In this document: positions 51,260 through 61,209 of the stretch, piece after piece
Position numbering within the stretch: the stretch's first letter is position 1
Layout of the letters: every line of letters begins with the position of its first letter
Assembly (NCBI GenBank): GCA_965278945.1
Contig: OZ257128.1
Span: forward strand, 1,054,001-1,118,000
Origin: UBA10649 sp965278945
GTDB taxonomy: Bacteria > Actinomycetota > Actinomycetes > S36-B12
Reading direction: 5' to 3'
Length of the DNA: 64,000 nucleotides
Notes under the pieces: model-generated
Databases searched by the model: none
Told to the model about the DNA's origin: nothing
The model's input: the letters and a program-made list of their open reading frames with translations, nothing else
Made by a program: the position numbers and the translations under genes

Positions 51260-52456
51260 GTGACGCTCACCAGCTCTGCTCTCGACGGGCACTTCGGGCC
51301 CTACGGCGGTCGTTTCGTCCCCGAGGCGCTCACGGCAGCGCTCGACGAGCTTGACGAGGCCTTCCAGATCGCCAGGAACGACCCCTCCTTCGCCGAGCAA
51401 CTGGCGGCGCTCGAGCACACCTACACCGGCCGCCCGAGTCCGCTGACTCCCGCGCTTCGGTTCGGTGAGATGTGCGGGGGCGCGCGGGTGTTCCTCAAGC
51501 GCGAGGATCTCAACCACACCGGCTCGCACAAGATCAACAACGTCCTCGGACAGGCACTGCTGACCAAGCGCATGGGCAAGACGCGCATCCTCGCCGAGAC
51601 CGGTGCTGGCCAGCATGGGGTCGCATCGGCGACGGCCGCTGCGCTCATGGGTCTGGAGTGCACCGTCTACATGGGCGAGGAGGACACGCGGCGACAGGCG
51701 TTGAACGTCGCGCGCATGAAGCTGCTCGGCGCCGAGGTCATTCCCGTCACGCATGGCAGTCGCACGCTGAAGGACGCGATCAACGAGGCGATGCGCGACT
51801 GGGTGTCGTCGGTCGAGTACACGCACTACGTGCTCGGCACGGTCACCGGTCCCTCGCCCTTCCCCACGATGGTCCGCTACTTCCACGAGGTGATCGGACG
51901 CGAGGCCAGGCATCAGATCCTCGAAGCGGTCGGCCGACTTCCCGATGCCGTGGCCGCGTGCGTCGGCGGCGGATCGAATGCGATCGGGCTGTTCAGCGGA
52001 TTCATCGACGACGCCGACGTGCAGCTGCGCGGCTACGAGGCAGGCGGCCACGGAGTGGAGACCGGCCAGCACGCGTCCCGCTTCAGCACGGGCGCACCCG
52101 GAGTGCTGCACGGTGCACGCACTTACGTCATGCAGGACGAATGGGGCCAGACGATGCCGTCGCACTCCATCAGTGCCGGCATGGACTACCCGGGAGTCGG
52201 ACCCGAGCACGCCTGGCTGCACGACACCGGACGCGCGACCTACGAGCCGGTGAACGACGACGAGGCCATGGAGGCATTCGGCATCTTGTGCCGTACCGAG
52301 GGCATCATCCCGGCGATCGAGAGCGCGCACGCCCTGGCCGGCGCGATCCGGCTGGGAAACGAGCTCGGCCCCGAGGCGGTGATCGTCGTCAGCCTGTCAG
52401 GTCGCGGAGACAAGGACGTCGAGACAGCTGCCGCGTGGTTCGGCATCGACCTGTGA
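51260..52456 (+). CDS. trpB: Tryptophan synthase beta subunit TrpB
   Basis: 398-residue fold-type II PLP enzyme that joins indole and serine. It starts GHFGPYGGRFVPEAL, and the PLP lysine is in LNHTGSHKINNVLGQALLTKRMGKTRILAETGAGQHG. The catalytic Glu lies in GGGSNAIGLF and RGYEAGG regions of the fold, and the C-terminal LSGRGDKDVETAAAW is also conserved. It forms the alpha2-beta2 complex with TrpA. The stop overlaps the trpA GTG by four bases. Confidence 0.96.
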   Translation: MTLTSSALDGHFGPYGGRFVPEALTAALDELDEAFQIARNDPSFAEQLAALEHTYTGRPSPLTPALRFGEMCGGARVFLKREDLNHTGSHKINNVLGQALLTKRMGKTRILAETGAGQHGVASATAAALMGLECTVYMGEEDTRRQALNVARMKLLGAEVIPVTHGSRTLKDAINEAMRDWVSSVEYTHYVLGTVTGPSPFPTMVRYFHEVIGREARHQILEAVGRLPDAVAACVGGGSNAIGLFSGFIDDADVQLRGYEAGGHGVETGQHASRFSTGAPGVLHGARTYVMQDEWGQTMPSHSISAGMDYPGVGPEHAWLHDTGRATYEPVNDDEAMEAFGILCRTEGIIPAIESAHALAGAIRLGNELGPEAVIVVSLSGRGDKDVETAAAWFGIDL

Positions 52457-53289
52457 GCAGAAGCCTGGCCGAGGTGTTCGCGAACGCCCGGGCCGAGGGC
52501 CGCGCTGCGGTGATCGGGTACCTGCCCGCCGGCTATCCGGACAAGGACCGGTCGGTCGAGCTGATCAACGTCATGGTGGAGGCCGGGGTCGACATCGTCG
52601 AGGTCGGATTGCCGTACTCGGACCCGCTCATGGACGGCGCCGATATCCAGGCGGCCGTCGAGATCGCGCTCGCGGGCGGCACGACACCCGAAACGGTGCT
52701 CGACACGGTCGCGCAGGTGACGTCGGCGGGGGCGACCGCAGTCGTCATGTCCTACTGGAACCCCATCGAGCGCTACGGGGTCGAGCGCTTCGCAGACCGG
52801 CTGCTCGAGTCCGGCGGCCACGGCGTCATCACCCCGGACCTGACGCCCGAGGAGGCCGGTCCGTGGATCCAGGCGACGAACCGGACCGGTATGAACCGAA
52901 TCTTCCTCGTCGCCCCGTCGTCGACCGACGAGCGCATTCGCACGGTCGTCGCGCAGACCTCCGGCTTCCTGTACGCGGCATCGACCATGGGCGTGACCGG
53001 CTCGACGATCCAGGTCACTTCCGCTGCGCCGGAGCTCGTCGCGCGATCGCGGGCCTTCACCGACCTGCCGATCGCCGTCGGACTCGGGGTCTCGACCGGC
53101 GAGCAAGCCCGGGAGATCGCCGGCTATGCCGACGGGGTGATCGTCGGCGCGGCGCTCGTACGGTGCACGCTCAGGGCATCGAGCTATCCGGACGCGATCG
53201 CCCGGACGCGCGACCTGGCAGCAGAACTCCGCGAGGGTGTACGCGGAACCCGGCCAGCCGTTGATTCGTCAACAGGAGTGACCACGTAA
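52453..53289 (+). CDS. trpA: Tryptophan synthase alpha subunit TrpA
   Basis: 278-residue TIM barrel that cleaves indole-3-glycerol phosphate. The catalytic Glu is in VDIVEVGLPYSDPLMDGADIQ and the catalytic Asp in the GVITPDLTPEEAG part. The phosphate-binding loop is GVSTGEQAREIAGYADGVIVGAALV. The GTG at 52453 gives the four-base overlap with trpB; the open frame extends much further upstream only as a shadow of trpB. Confidence 0.94.
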   Translation: MSRSLAEVFANARAEGRAAVIGYLPAGYPDKDRSVELINVMVEAGVDIVEVGLPYSDPLMDGADIQAAVEIALAGGTTPETVLDTVAQVTSAGATAVVMSYWNPIERYGVERFADRLLESGGHGVITPDLTPEEAGPWIQATNRTGMNRIFLVAPSSTDERIRTVVAQTSGFLYAASTMGVTGSTIQVTSAAPELVARSRAFTDLPIAVGLGVSTGEQAREIAGYADGVIVGAALVRCTLRASSYPDAIARTRDLAAELREGVRGTRPAVDSSTGVTT

Positions 53290-53342
53290 CGTGTGTACGA
53301 CGACTTTCCACCACGACAGCGCATGAGCCTGGGAGACACAGC

Positions 53343-54185
53343 ATGAGTGAGTCCGGCAAGAATCGACGCGATCGCGCTGCTGCAGCCCGTGAGGCGGCCA
53401 ACGCTGGGGAGAAGCGCCGCGAGCGCATCGTTCGCATCGTCGGAGCGATCACCGTCCTCGTCGTCGTCGTGGGCATCATCGGTGTCGCCGTGGTGGTCAA
53501 GAACCAGGCCTCCAACGAGGCGTCCACGGGCACATCCACCGCGAGTGCCGATCCCAACGCGGCGCTCCCGGAGACCGTTCTCGTCACCGACGACCCGTAC
53601 GCATTTGGAGTCCCTTACGGCACCGCGACGGCCGATGCGCCGATCCTGGCCATCTGGGAGGACTTCCAGTGCCCCGCGTGTGACGCGGTGGAGGAGGCCA
53701 ACGGCGCCGGCATCACCCAGCTCGCCGAGGAGGGCAAGGTCCAGCTCATCTACCGGCCGACCACATTCCTCGACGCGAACCTCGGCAACGACTCGTCCGA
53801 GCGCGCCGTCGCCGCCTGGGGCTGCGCTATCGACGCGGGCAAGACCAAGGAGTACCACAACGCGATCTTCAACAACCAGCCCGAGGTCGAGGGCACCGGC
53901 TACTCCGACGACACCCTCATCGGCTTCGCGAGCGAGGCCGGAATCACGGGCGCCGACCTCGACACGTTCACCACGTGCTTCAACGACCGCAAGTACCTGT
54001 CGTGGGCGGCGAACAGCTCGGCGATCTTCTACGCATCGGGCGTCGGCGGGACCCCGTCCGCGACGATCAACGGTGTCGACGTGCCGACCGAGATCCTCGC
54101 CGACAAGGATGCGCTGGACAATCTCGTGGCTGAGGTCACTGCGGCCAGCGCGGCCTCCCCGGCGCCCTCGCCTTCGGCTTCATGA
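53343..54185 (+). CDS. DsbA-like thioredoxin-fold membrane protein
   Basis: 280-residue extracytoplasmic oxidoreductase-like protein. A basic cytoplasmic part (about 30 residues, RRDRAAAAREAANAGEKRRER) precedes one membrane helix (31-52), then a Thr/Ser linker. The thioredoxin fold begins near residue 85; the active site is C110-P-A-C113 in IWEDFQCPACDAVEE, and the cis-Pro loop is GGTPSATINGVDV. It may oxidise or isomerise disulfides of exported proteins, as in other actinobacterial DsbA/MdbA homologues. GGGAGA is the ribosome site. It overlaps lgt by four bases. Confidence 0.88.
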   Translation: MSESGKNRRDRAAAAREAANAGEKRRERIVRIVGAITVLVVVVGIIGVAVVVKNQASNEASTGTSTASADPNAALPETVLVTDDPYAFGVPYGTATADAPILAIWEDFQCPACDAVEEANGAGITQLAEEGKVQLIYRPTTFLDANLGNDSSERAVAAWGCAIDAGKTKEYHNAIFNNQPEVEGTGYSDDTLIGFASEAGITGADLDTFTTCFNDRKYLSWAANSSAIFYASGVGGTPSATINGVDVPTEILADKDALDNLVAEVTAASAASPAPSPSAS

Positions 54186-55069
54186 TCCGTACCGCACTTC
54201 CGTCCTTCATCCCCAGTCCTGACCAGGGGGTGTGGAACCTCGGCCCGATTCCGATTCGGGCGTACGCACTGCTGATCGTCATCGGCATCATCGTCGCGGT
54301 CTGGTGGGGCAACAAGCGGTACCTCGCCCGCGGTGGTCAGCCAGGAACGATCACCGACATCGCCATCTGGGCGGTGCCCTTCGGCATCGTCGGCGGCCGG
54401 ATCTACCACGTCATCACCGACAACCAGCTCTACTTTGGTCCCGACGGAGCCGGGTTCGCGGCCGCCCTGCGCATCTGGGACGGCGGGCTGGGCATCTGGG
54501 GAGCGGTCGCGTTCGGCGGGCTGGGTGCGTGGATCGGTGCGCGGCGCGCAGGGGTACTGCTGCCGCCGATCGCCGACGCGATCGCACCGGGGATCGTCGT
54601 GGCGCAGGCGATCGGCCGCGTGGGCAACTACTTCAACCAGGAGCTCTTCGGCGCTCCGACGGACCTGCCTTGGGCCTTGGAGATTTCGCCCGCACACCGC
54701 CCCGCGGGGTATGAGCAGTTCAGCACCTTCCACCCGACGTTCCTGTACGAGTCCTTGTGGCTGATCGGGGTTGCACTGGTGCTCGTCTGGGCCGACCGTC
54801 GGTTCCGCATGGGCCACGGTCGCGTCTTCGCGCTCTACGTCCTGCTCTACTGCGCAGGGCGCCTGTGGGTCGAGCTGCTGCGAGTCGACACCGCGAACAC
54901 GATCTTCGGAGTGCGCGTGAACGTGTGGACCGCGGGCCTGGTGGGAATCGGTGCGCTTGTCTACCTCGTCATCTCTGCCCGTAAGCGGCCAGGTCGCGAG
55001 GAGGTGCTCACCCGGGAGACTCCAGTCGACGAGGTCCCGGAGGGGCAAGAAGAGCCCGCCGTCGGGTAG
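54182..55069 (+). CDS. lgt: Prolipoprotein diacylglyceryl transferase Lgt
   Basis: 295-residue membrane enzyme that attaches diacylglycerol to the lipobox Cys of prolipoproteins. Seven or so membrane helices. Family signatures are GGRIYHVITD, the GRVGNYFNQELFGAPTDLPWALEI block with essential Arg and Asn, HPTFLYESLWLIG and RFRMGHGRVFALYVLLYCAGRLWVELLRVD. It works before LspA (30389), on lipoproteins such as those at 1-2463. The last bases of its stop codon form part of the gltB -10 box. Confidence 0.93.
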   Translation: MIRTALPSFIPSPDQGVWNLGPIPIRAYALLIVIGIIVAVWWGNKRYLARGGQPGTITDIAIWAVPFGIVGGRIYHVITDNQLYFGPDGAGFAAALRIWDGGLGIWGAVAFGGLGAWIGARRAGVLLPPIADAIAPGIVVAQAIGRVGNYFNQELFGAPTDLPWALEISPAHRPAGYEQFSTFHPTFLYESLWLIGVALVLVWADRRFRMGHGRVFALYVLLYCAGRLWVELLRVDTANTIFGVRVNVWTAGLVGIGALVYLVISARKRPGREEVLTRETPVDEVPEGQEEPAVG

Positions 55070-55189
55070 AGTTCCGCGCAACGGGCCAACGTCGTCCCGC
55101 AGGCCGGTCTCCGGCTGAATCCGCAAGTCGAAGTTCGTGCCTACGCGCGCGCCTCGACGCGGAAGCCCGACGACGACGAATGGAACGCG
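55067..55189 (+). promoter_or_regulatory. gltB promoter and 5' leader
   Basis: TAGAGT at 55067-55072 overlaps the lgt stop codon (TAG). The predicted start near 55079 leaves about 110 bases before the gltB ATG, long compared with other genes here. GCCGG-tct-CCGGC within it can form a small hairpin. No known riboswitch consensus was seen, and the ribosome site is weak (GGAAC). Confidence 0.4.
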
Positions 55190-58100
55190 ATGTTCTCCTC
55201 ATCCGCGCAGCCCGCACCACAAGGCCTGTACGACGGTCACCATGAGCACGACGCCTGTGGCGTGGCGTTCGTCGCGACGCTGACGGGCATCGCGTCGCAC
55301 GACATCGTCGACAAGGCGCTCACCGCGCTCCGCAACCTCGAGCACCGCGGCGCCTCGGGCGCCGAGCCGGACAGCGGTGACGGAGCCGGCATCCTCATTC
55401 AGGTCCCTGATGCCTTCTTCCGGGAGGTCGTCGACTTCGAGCTGCCCGAAACCGGCCGCTACGCCGTCGGAGTCGCTTTCCTGCCGGTGGACTCCGCGCA
55501 GTCGCTGACGATGCGCGAGGCCATCGGAGCCATTGCCGCGAGCGAGGGCATCGAGGTGCTCGGCTGGCGCGAGGTGCCGGTCGATCCGACGCTGGTCGGC
55601 CCGACCGCGAGAAGCGTCATGCCGTCCTTCTGGCAGTTGTTCGCCGCCGCCGACGGGACAGCGGGAGTGCACCTGGACCGGCGCGTGTACCCGCTGCGCA
55701 AGCGCGTCGAGCACGAGCTCGGGATCTACTTCGCCTCGCTGTCCTCGCGCACGCTGGTCTACAAGGGCATGCTCACGACGGGCCAGCTCGAGCCGTTCTA
55801 TCCCGAGCTGTCCGACTCGCGGCTGGCGTCGGCGCTGGCTCTTGTCCACTCGCGCTTCTCGACGAACACGTTCCCGTCGTGGCCGCTTGCGCATCCGTAT
55901 CGCTACATCTCGCACAACGGTGAGATCAACACCGTGCGTGGCAACCGCAACTGGATGCAGGCCCGCGAGGCGATGATCACCTCAACGGAGATTGCAGGCG
56001 ACGTCACGCGCCTGTTCCCGATCTGCACGCCGGGCGGTAGCGACTCCGCGTCGTTCGACGAGGTTCTCGAACTGCTGCACCTGGGCGGACGCTCCTTGCC
56101 GCACTCGGTCCTGATGATGATTCCCGAGGCATGGGAGAACAACCCGGGCATGGACCCGGCACGACGGGCATTCTACGAGTTCCATGCGACCTTGATGGAG
56201 CCATGGGACGGGCCCGCGAACATCTGCTTCAGCGACGGCACGCAGATCGGCGCGGTCCTGGACCGAAACGGGCTGCGCCCTGGGCGCTTCTGGGTCACCG
56301 ATGACGGTCTCGTCGTGCTTGCCTCCGAAGCGGGCGTCCTGGACCTCGACCCGGCGAGCATCGTCCGCAAGGGCCGACTACAGCCGGGCCTCATGTTCCT
56401 CGTGGACACGGCCGAGGGCCGGATCATCGAGGACGACGAGGTCAAGGCCGAGCTCGCAGCGCAGGCTCCGTACGCGGAGTGGCTGCACGCCGGGCTCATC
56501 CATCTGGACTCGCTTCCCGAGCGCGAGCACATCGTGCACACCCCGCAGTCGGTCGCGCGCCGTCAGCAGACCTTTGGTTACACCGAGGAGGAACTGCGGA
56601 TCATCCTCGAGCCGATGGCTCGCAGCGGGGGAGAGGCGCTCGGCTCGATGGGCACCGATACCCCGATTGCCGTGCTGTCCTCGCGTCCGCGGATGCTCTT
56701 CGACTACTTCTCGCAGCTCTTCGCACAGGTGACGAACCCGCCGCTGGACGCGATCCGCGAGGAGATCGTGACCTCCCTGTCGAGCCAGATCGGACCTGAA
56801 GGCAACGTGCTGGAGGCGACTCCCGCGCACTGCCGCCAGGTCGTCCTGCCGTTCCCCGTCATCGACAACGATGAACTGGCCAAGGTGCTCCACGTCAACC
56901 ACGACGGCGACCAGCCTGGCTTTGCCGGTGCACGGCTGTCGGGCCTGTACCCCGTCGCGGGCGGTGGCGAGGCGCTCGAGCACCGGCTCACCGAGCTGTT
57001 CAACGAGGTCGACGCCGTCATCCGCCAGGGCAAGCGCTTCATCGTGCTGTCCGACCGCGACAGCGACGCCCAGAACGCGCCGATTCCCTCACTCCTGCTG
57101 TGCGCTGCGGTGCACCATCACCTGGTTCGCACGAAAAGCCGGACGATGGTCGGCCTGCTCATCGAGTCCGGCGATGTCCGCGAGGTGCATCACGTCGCGC
57201 TGCTCATCGGGTACGGCGCGGCCGCGGTCAACCCGTACCTGGCACTGGAGTCGGTCGAGGACCTCGTCCGACGCGGCGCGATCTCCGACGTCTCGCCGGA
57301 GAAGGCCATGCGCAATGTGGTCAAGGCGCTGGGCAAGGGCGTCCTGAAGGTCATGTCGAAGATGGGCGTCTCCACCGTCGCGTCCTACCGCGGCGCCCAG
57401 ATCTTCGAGGCCATCGGGCTGTCGCAGTCGGTCATCGACGCGTACTTCACCGGCACGGCCTCCAAGCTCGGCGGCGTCGGTCTCGACGTGATCGCCGAGG
57501 AGGTCGCGCTGCGGCATCGCCTCGCCTACCCGCCGTCCGGCATTCCCTTGGCGCACCGCACGCTCAACGTCGGTGGCGAGTACCAGTGGCGCCGGGAGGG
57601 CGAGCCGCATCTGTTCGATCCCGAGACCGTGTTCCGGCTGCAGCACGCGACGCGCAACAAGCGCTTCGACATCTTCCGCCAGTACACCGCTCGCGTCGAC
57701 GAGCAGTCCGAGCGGCTCATGACCCTTCGCGGCCTGTTCCGTTTCAAGGAGGGCGTGCGCGAGCCGGTGCCGCTCGACGAGGTCGAGTCGATCCCGTCGC
57801 TGCTTCGTCGGTTCTCGACGGGTGCGATGTCCTACGGATCCATCTCGCAGGAGGCGCACGAGACGCTGGCCATCGCGATGAACCGGATCGGTGCGAAGTC
57901 CAACACCGGTGAGGGCGGCGAGGATCCCGAGCGTTTCGTCGCTGACGAGAACGGCGACCTTCGCCGGTCGGCAATCAAGCAGGTAGCGTCCGGCCGCTTC
58001 GGCGTCACGAGCGAGTACCTGGTCAACAGCGACGACATCCAGATCAAGATGGCGCAGGGTGCCAAGCCCGGCGAGGGCGGGCAGCTACCCGGCCACAAGG

Positions 58101-59713
58101 TCTACCCGTGGATCGCGCGCACGCGTCACTCGACGCCGGGCGTCGGCCTGATCTCACCACCGCCGCATCACGACATCTACTCCATCGAGGATCTGGCCCA
58201 GCTCATCCACGACCTGAAGAACGCGAACCCGCGTGCCCGGGTGCACGTGAAGCTGGTCTCGGAGGTCGGGGTCGGGACGGTTGCCGCAGGAGTAGCGAAG
58301 GCGCATGCCGACGTGATCCTCATCTCGGGCCACGATGGCGGCACTGGTGCCTCGCCGCTGACCTCGCTCAAGCACGCCGGCGCTCCGTGGGAGCTCGGGC
58401 TTGCGGAGACTCAGCAGACGCTGATCCTCAACGACCTGCGCGACCGAGTCGTCGTGCAGACCGACGGCCAGCTCAAGACCGGTCGGGATGTGGTGATTGC
58501 GGCGCTGCTTGGTGCAGAGGAGTTCGGATTCGCCTCCGCGCCGCTCGTCGTCATGGGCTGCATCATGATGCGCGTGTGCCACCTGGACACGTGCCCCGTG
58601 GGCGTGGCAACGCAGAACCCCGTCCTTCGCGAGCGGTTCACCGGCAAGCCGGAGTTCGTCGAGACCTTCTTCGAGTACGTCGCGGAGGAAGTGCGCGAGT
58701 ACCTGGCACTCCTGGGCTTCCTCACGCTCGACGAGGCCATCGGTCACGCCGAGCTGATCGATGCAACGCGCGCGCTGGATCACTGGAAGGCATCCGGCCT
58801 GGACCTCTCGCCGATCCTGTACGTGCCCGCCATCAGTGACGAGACGCCTCGTCGCAACGTCGTTGCGCAGGATCACGGACTCGATCGCGCGCTCGACGTC
58901 GAGCTCATCGCGCTGTGCGAGCCCGCGCTCGTGTCGGGCGAGCCGGTGCGCGCGCAACTGTCGATCCGCAACGTCAACCGCACGGTGGGAACGATGCTCG
59001 GCTCGGAGGTCACTCGCCGGTACGGGGGAGCGGGCCTGCCGGACGGGACCATCGATCTGACCTTTGTGGGCTCGGCGGGGCAGTCCTTCGGCGCGTTCCT
59101 GCCTTCGGGAATCACCCTGCGCCTGGAGGGTGACGCGAATGACTACGTCGGCAAGGGATTGTCGGGCGGGCGGCTGGTCATCAGGCCGCACCGCGATGCG
59201 GTCATCGTCGCGCACGAGAACATCATCGGCGGCAACGTCATCGCCTACGGTGCAACGGCCGGCGAGGTGTTCCTGCGCGGGCGCGTGGGCGAGCGGTTCT
59301 GCGTGCGGAACTCCGGTGCCACCGCCGTTGTCGAGGGCGTGGGCGACCACGCGCTGGAGTACATGACGGGCGGGCTCGTGGCCATCCTTGGGGAGACCGG
59401 CCGCAACCTCGGAGCCGGAATGTCCGGGGGCATCGCGTACGTCCTGGACCTGGATCTCGGCAAGGTCAATCCCGACATGGTCGACCTCGATCCTCCCAGC
59501 GTGGCTGACCTCACTGAGTTAAGAGCGGTCATCCTCCGCCATACCGAGGAGACCGACTCCGTGCGCGGGGCCGAGCTGCTCGCCGACTGGGAGTTCGCCG
59601 CCGGGCGGTTCACCAAGGTCATGCCTAAGGACTACAAGCGAGTGCTGAGAATTCGGGCGGAAGCCGAGGAGATGGGCATCGACCCGATGGTCGCGGTTAT
59701 GGGAGGCATCTGA
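55190..59713 (+). CDS. gltB: Glutamate synthase large subunit GltB
   Basis: 1507-residue iron-sulfur flavoprotein that makes glutamate from 2-oxoglutarate and glutamine-derived ammonia. The propeptide ends before Cys23 in HDACGVAFVA, which becomes the N-terminal nucleophile. The glutaminase domain (about 23-420, RFSTNTFPSWPLAHPYRYISHNGEINT) is followed by the central and FMN-binding domains (GGEDPERFV, SGHDGGTGASPLTS) and the 3Fe-4S cysteines in GCIMMRVCHLDTCPVGVATQ. A C-terminal beta-helix domain (residues about 1240-1480) completes it. It overlaps gltD by one base. Confidence 0.97.
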   Translation: MFSSSAQPAPQGLYDGHHEHDACGVAFVATLTGIASHDIVDKALTALRNLEHRGASGAEPDSGDGAGILIQVPDAFFREVVDFELPETGRYAVGVAFLPVDSAQSLTMREAIGAIAASEGIEVLGWREVPVDPTLVGPTARSVMPSFWQLFAAADGTAGVHLDRRVYPLRKRVEHELGIYFASLSSRTLVYKGMLTTGQLEPFYPELSDSRLASALALVHSRFSTNTFPSWPLAHPYRYISHNGEINTVRGNRNWMQAREAMITSTEIAGDVTRLFPICTPGGSDSASFDEVLELLHLGGRSLPHSVLMMIPEAWENNPGMDPARRAFYEFHATLMEPWDGPANICFSDGTQIGAVLDRNGLRPGRFWVTDDGLVVLASEAGVLDLDPASIVRKGRLQPGLMFLVDTAEGRIIEDDEVKAELAAQAPYAEWLHAGLIHLDSLPEREHIVHTPQSVARRQQTFGYTEEELRIILEPMARSGGEALGSMGTDTPIAVLSSRPRMLFDYFSQLFAQVTNPPLDAIREEIVTSLSSQIGPEGNVLEATPAHCRQVVLPFPVIDNDELAKVLHVNHDGDQPGFAGARLSGLYPVAGGGEALEHRLTELFNEVDAVIRQGKRFIVLSDRDSDAQNAPIPSLLLCAAVHHHLVRTKSRTMVGLLIESGDVREVHHVALLIGYGAAAVNPYLALESVEDLVRRGAISDVSPEKAMRNVVKALGKGVLKVMSKMGVSTVASYRGAQIFEAIGLSQSVIDAYFTGTASKLGGVGLDVIAEEVALRHRLAYPPSGIPLAHRTLNVGGEYQWRREGEPHLFDPETVFRLQHATRNKRFDIFRQYTARVDEQSERLMTLRGLFRFKEGVREPVPLDEVESIPSLLRRFSTGAMSYGSISQEAHETLAIAMNRIGAKSNTGEGGEDPERFVADENGDLRRSAIKQVASGRFGVTSEYLVNSDDIQIKMAQGAKPGEGGQLPGHKVYPWIARTRHSTPGVGLISPPPHHDIYSIEDLAQLIHDLKNANPRARVHVKLVSEVGVGTVAAGVAKAHADVILISGHDGGTGASPLTSLKHAGAPWELGLAETQQTLILNDLRDRVVVQTDGQLKTGRDVVIAALLGAEEFGFASAPLVVMGCIMMRVCHLDTCPVGVATQNPVLRERFTGKPEFVETFFEYVAEEVREYLALLGFLTLDEAIGHAELIDATRALDHWKASGLDLSPILYVPAISDETPRRNVVAQDHGLDRALDVELIALCEPALVSGEPVRAQLSIRNVNRTVGTMLGSEVTRRYGGAGLPDGTIDLTFVGSAGQSFGAFLPSGITLRLEGDANDYVGKGLSGGRLVIRPHRDAVIVAHENIIGGNVIAYGATAGEVFLRGRVGERFCVRNSGATAVVEGVGDHALEYMTGGLVAILGETGRNLGAGMSGGIAYVLDLDLGKVNPDMVDLDPPSVADLTELRAVILRHTEETDSVRGAELLADWEFAAGRFTKVMPKDYKRVLRIRAEAEEMGIDPMVAVMGGI

Positions 59714-61167
59714 TGGCTGATCCGAAGGGGTTCCTCACGACGGGCCGCGAACTGCCGACTCGCCGTCCGGTCGACGTCCGCATTCGCGACTGGAAAGAGG
59801 TCTACGAGGACTTCGGCGCGGACAAGCTGGAGAAGCAGGCCGGCCGATGCATGGACTGCGGCATCCCGTTCTGCCACAACGGCTGTCCGCTCGGGAACCT
59901 CATCCCCGACTGGAACAACCTGGTGTGGCGAGACGACTGGCGTGATGCCAGCGAGCGCCTGCACGCGACCAACAACTTCCCCGAGTTCACCGGACGGCTG
60001 TGCCCGGCACCATGCGAGACGGCGTGCGTGCTCGGTATCAATGCCGACCCCGTCACCATCAAGCAGATCGAGGTCTCGATCATCGACCGGGCCTGGGACG
60101 AGGGCTGGGTCACCCCGCAGCAGCCGGCGCGGCTGACCGGCAAGACCGTGGCCGTCATCGGCTCGGGTCCCGCTGGACTGGCGGCCGCGCAGCAGCTCGC
60201 ACGCGCCGGCCATACCGTCGCCGTGTTCGAGCGCGCCGACCGCATCGGCGGCCTGCTGCGCTACGGGATCCCCGAGTTCAAGATGGAAAAGCGTCATCTG
60301 GATCGCCGTCTTGCTCAGATGGAAGGCGAGGGCGTCAAGTTCCGCACGGGCATCGAGGTCGGCATCGACGAGACCGGCGCGGACCTGCGTCGTCGCTACG
60401 ACGCTGTCGTCGTCGCCATCGGAGCGACGGTATGGCGAGACCTTCCGGTTCCCGGACGCGATCTCGCGGGCATCTACCAGGCGATGGAGTTCCTGCCGCT
60501 GGCCAACCGGGTCCAGCAGGGGGACATGGAGTCGTCGCCGATCGATGTCAAGGGCGCGCACGTGGTCATCATCGGCGGCGGTGACACCGGCGCCGACTGC
60601 CTGGGCACGTCTCATCGCCAAGGTGCAGCATCGGTCACCCAGCTGGAGATCCTGCCGACGCCTCCGTCCACCCGGCCGGACTCGCAGCCATGGCCGACCT
60701 ACCCGATGACCTACCGGGTCTCGAGCGCTCACGAGGAGGGCGGCGAGCGCATGTTCGCCGTCTCCACCGAGCACTTCGTCGACGACGGGAACGGCCGGGT
60801 CAAGGCGCTCCAGCTCGTCGAGGTGGAGCCCCACGAGGGCGGATTCCGGCCTCGCGAGGGCTCGCAGGTGCAGATCCCCGCGGACTTCGTATTCCTCGCG
60901 ATGGGCTTCACCGGCCCAGAGCAGGGCGGCATGGTCGACCAGCTGGGGCTCACCGTCGACGCTCGCGGCGCGATCGTTCGCGATGCTGGCTACCGCTCCG
61001 AGGCCGACGGCGTGTTCGTGGCCGGGGACGCTGGTCGTGGGCAGTCGCTGATCGTGTGGGCGATCGCCGAGGGCAGAGCCGCCGCGGCCGCGGTCGATGA
61101 GTACCTCATGGGCAGTACCAACCTGCCCGCGCCGATCCCGGCGACGGCGCGGCAACTGCTCGTGTGA
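59713..61167 (+). CDS. gltD: Glutamate synthase small subunit GltD
   Basis: 484-residue FAD/NADPH-dependent subunit feeding electrons to GltB. The N-terminal part holds the ligands of two 4Fe-4S clusters (RCMDCGIPFCHNGCPLGNLIP and LCPAPCETACVLG). The FAD fold has VAVIGSGPAGLAAAQQLARAGHTVAVFERAD and the NADPH-binding loop IGGGDTGADCLGTSHRQGA. VFVAGDAGRGQSLIVWAIAEGRAAAAAVD is the second FAD contact. The ATG is the last base of the gltB stop plus the next two, as in coupled gltBD pairs. Confidence 0.96.
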   Translation: MADPKGFLTTGRELPTRRPVDVRIRDWKEVYEDFGADKLEKQAGRCMDCGIPFCHNGCPLGNLIPDWNNLVWRDDWRDASERLHATNNFPEFTGRLCPAPCETACVLGINADPVTIKQIEVSIIDRAWDEGWVTPQQPARLTGKTVAVIGSGPAGLAAAQQLARAGHTVAVFERADRIGGLLRYGIPEFKMEKRHLDRRLAQMEGEGVKFRTGIEVGIDETGADLRRRYDAVVVAIGATVWRDLPVPGRDLAGIYQAMEFLPLANRVQQGDMESSPIDVKGAHVVIIGGGDTGADCLGTSHRQGAASVTQLEILPTPPSTRPDSQPWPTYPMTYRVSSAHEEGGERMFAVSTEHFVDDGNGRVKALQLVEVEPHEGGFRPREGSQVQIPADFVFLAMGFTGPEQGGMVDQLGLTVDARGAIVRDAGYRSEADGVFVAGDAGRGQSLIVWAIAEGRAAAAAVDEYLMGSTNLPAPIPATARQLLV

Positions 61168-61196
61168 CCGTGGTCACTCCTGCAACCGCTTACGGC

Positions 61197-61202
61197 TAGT
61201 AT
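61197..61202 (+). promoter_or_regulatory. -10 box of leaderless pyk promoter
   Basis: TAGTAT at 61197-61202, seven bases (ttccctc), then the pyk ATG at 61210. No Shine-Dalgarno sequence precedes the ATG. Confidence 0.5.
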
Positions 61203-61209
61203 TTCCCTC

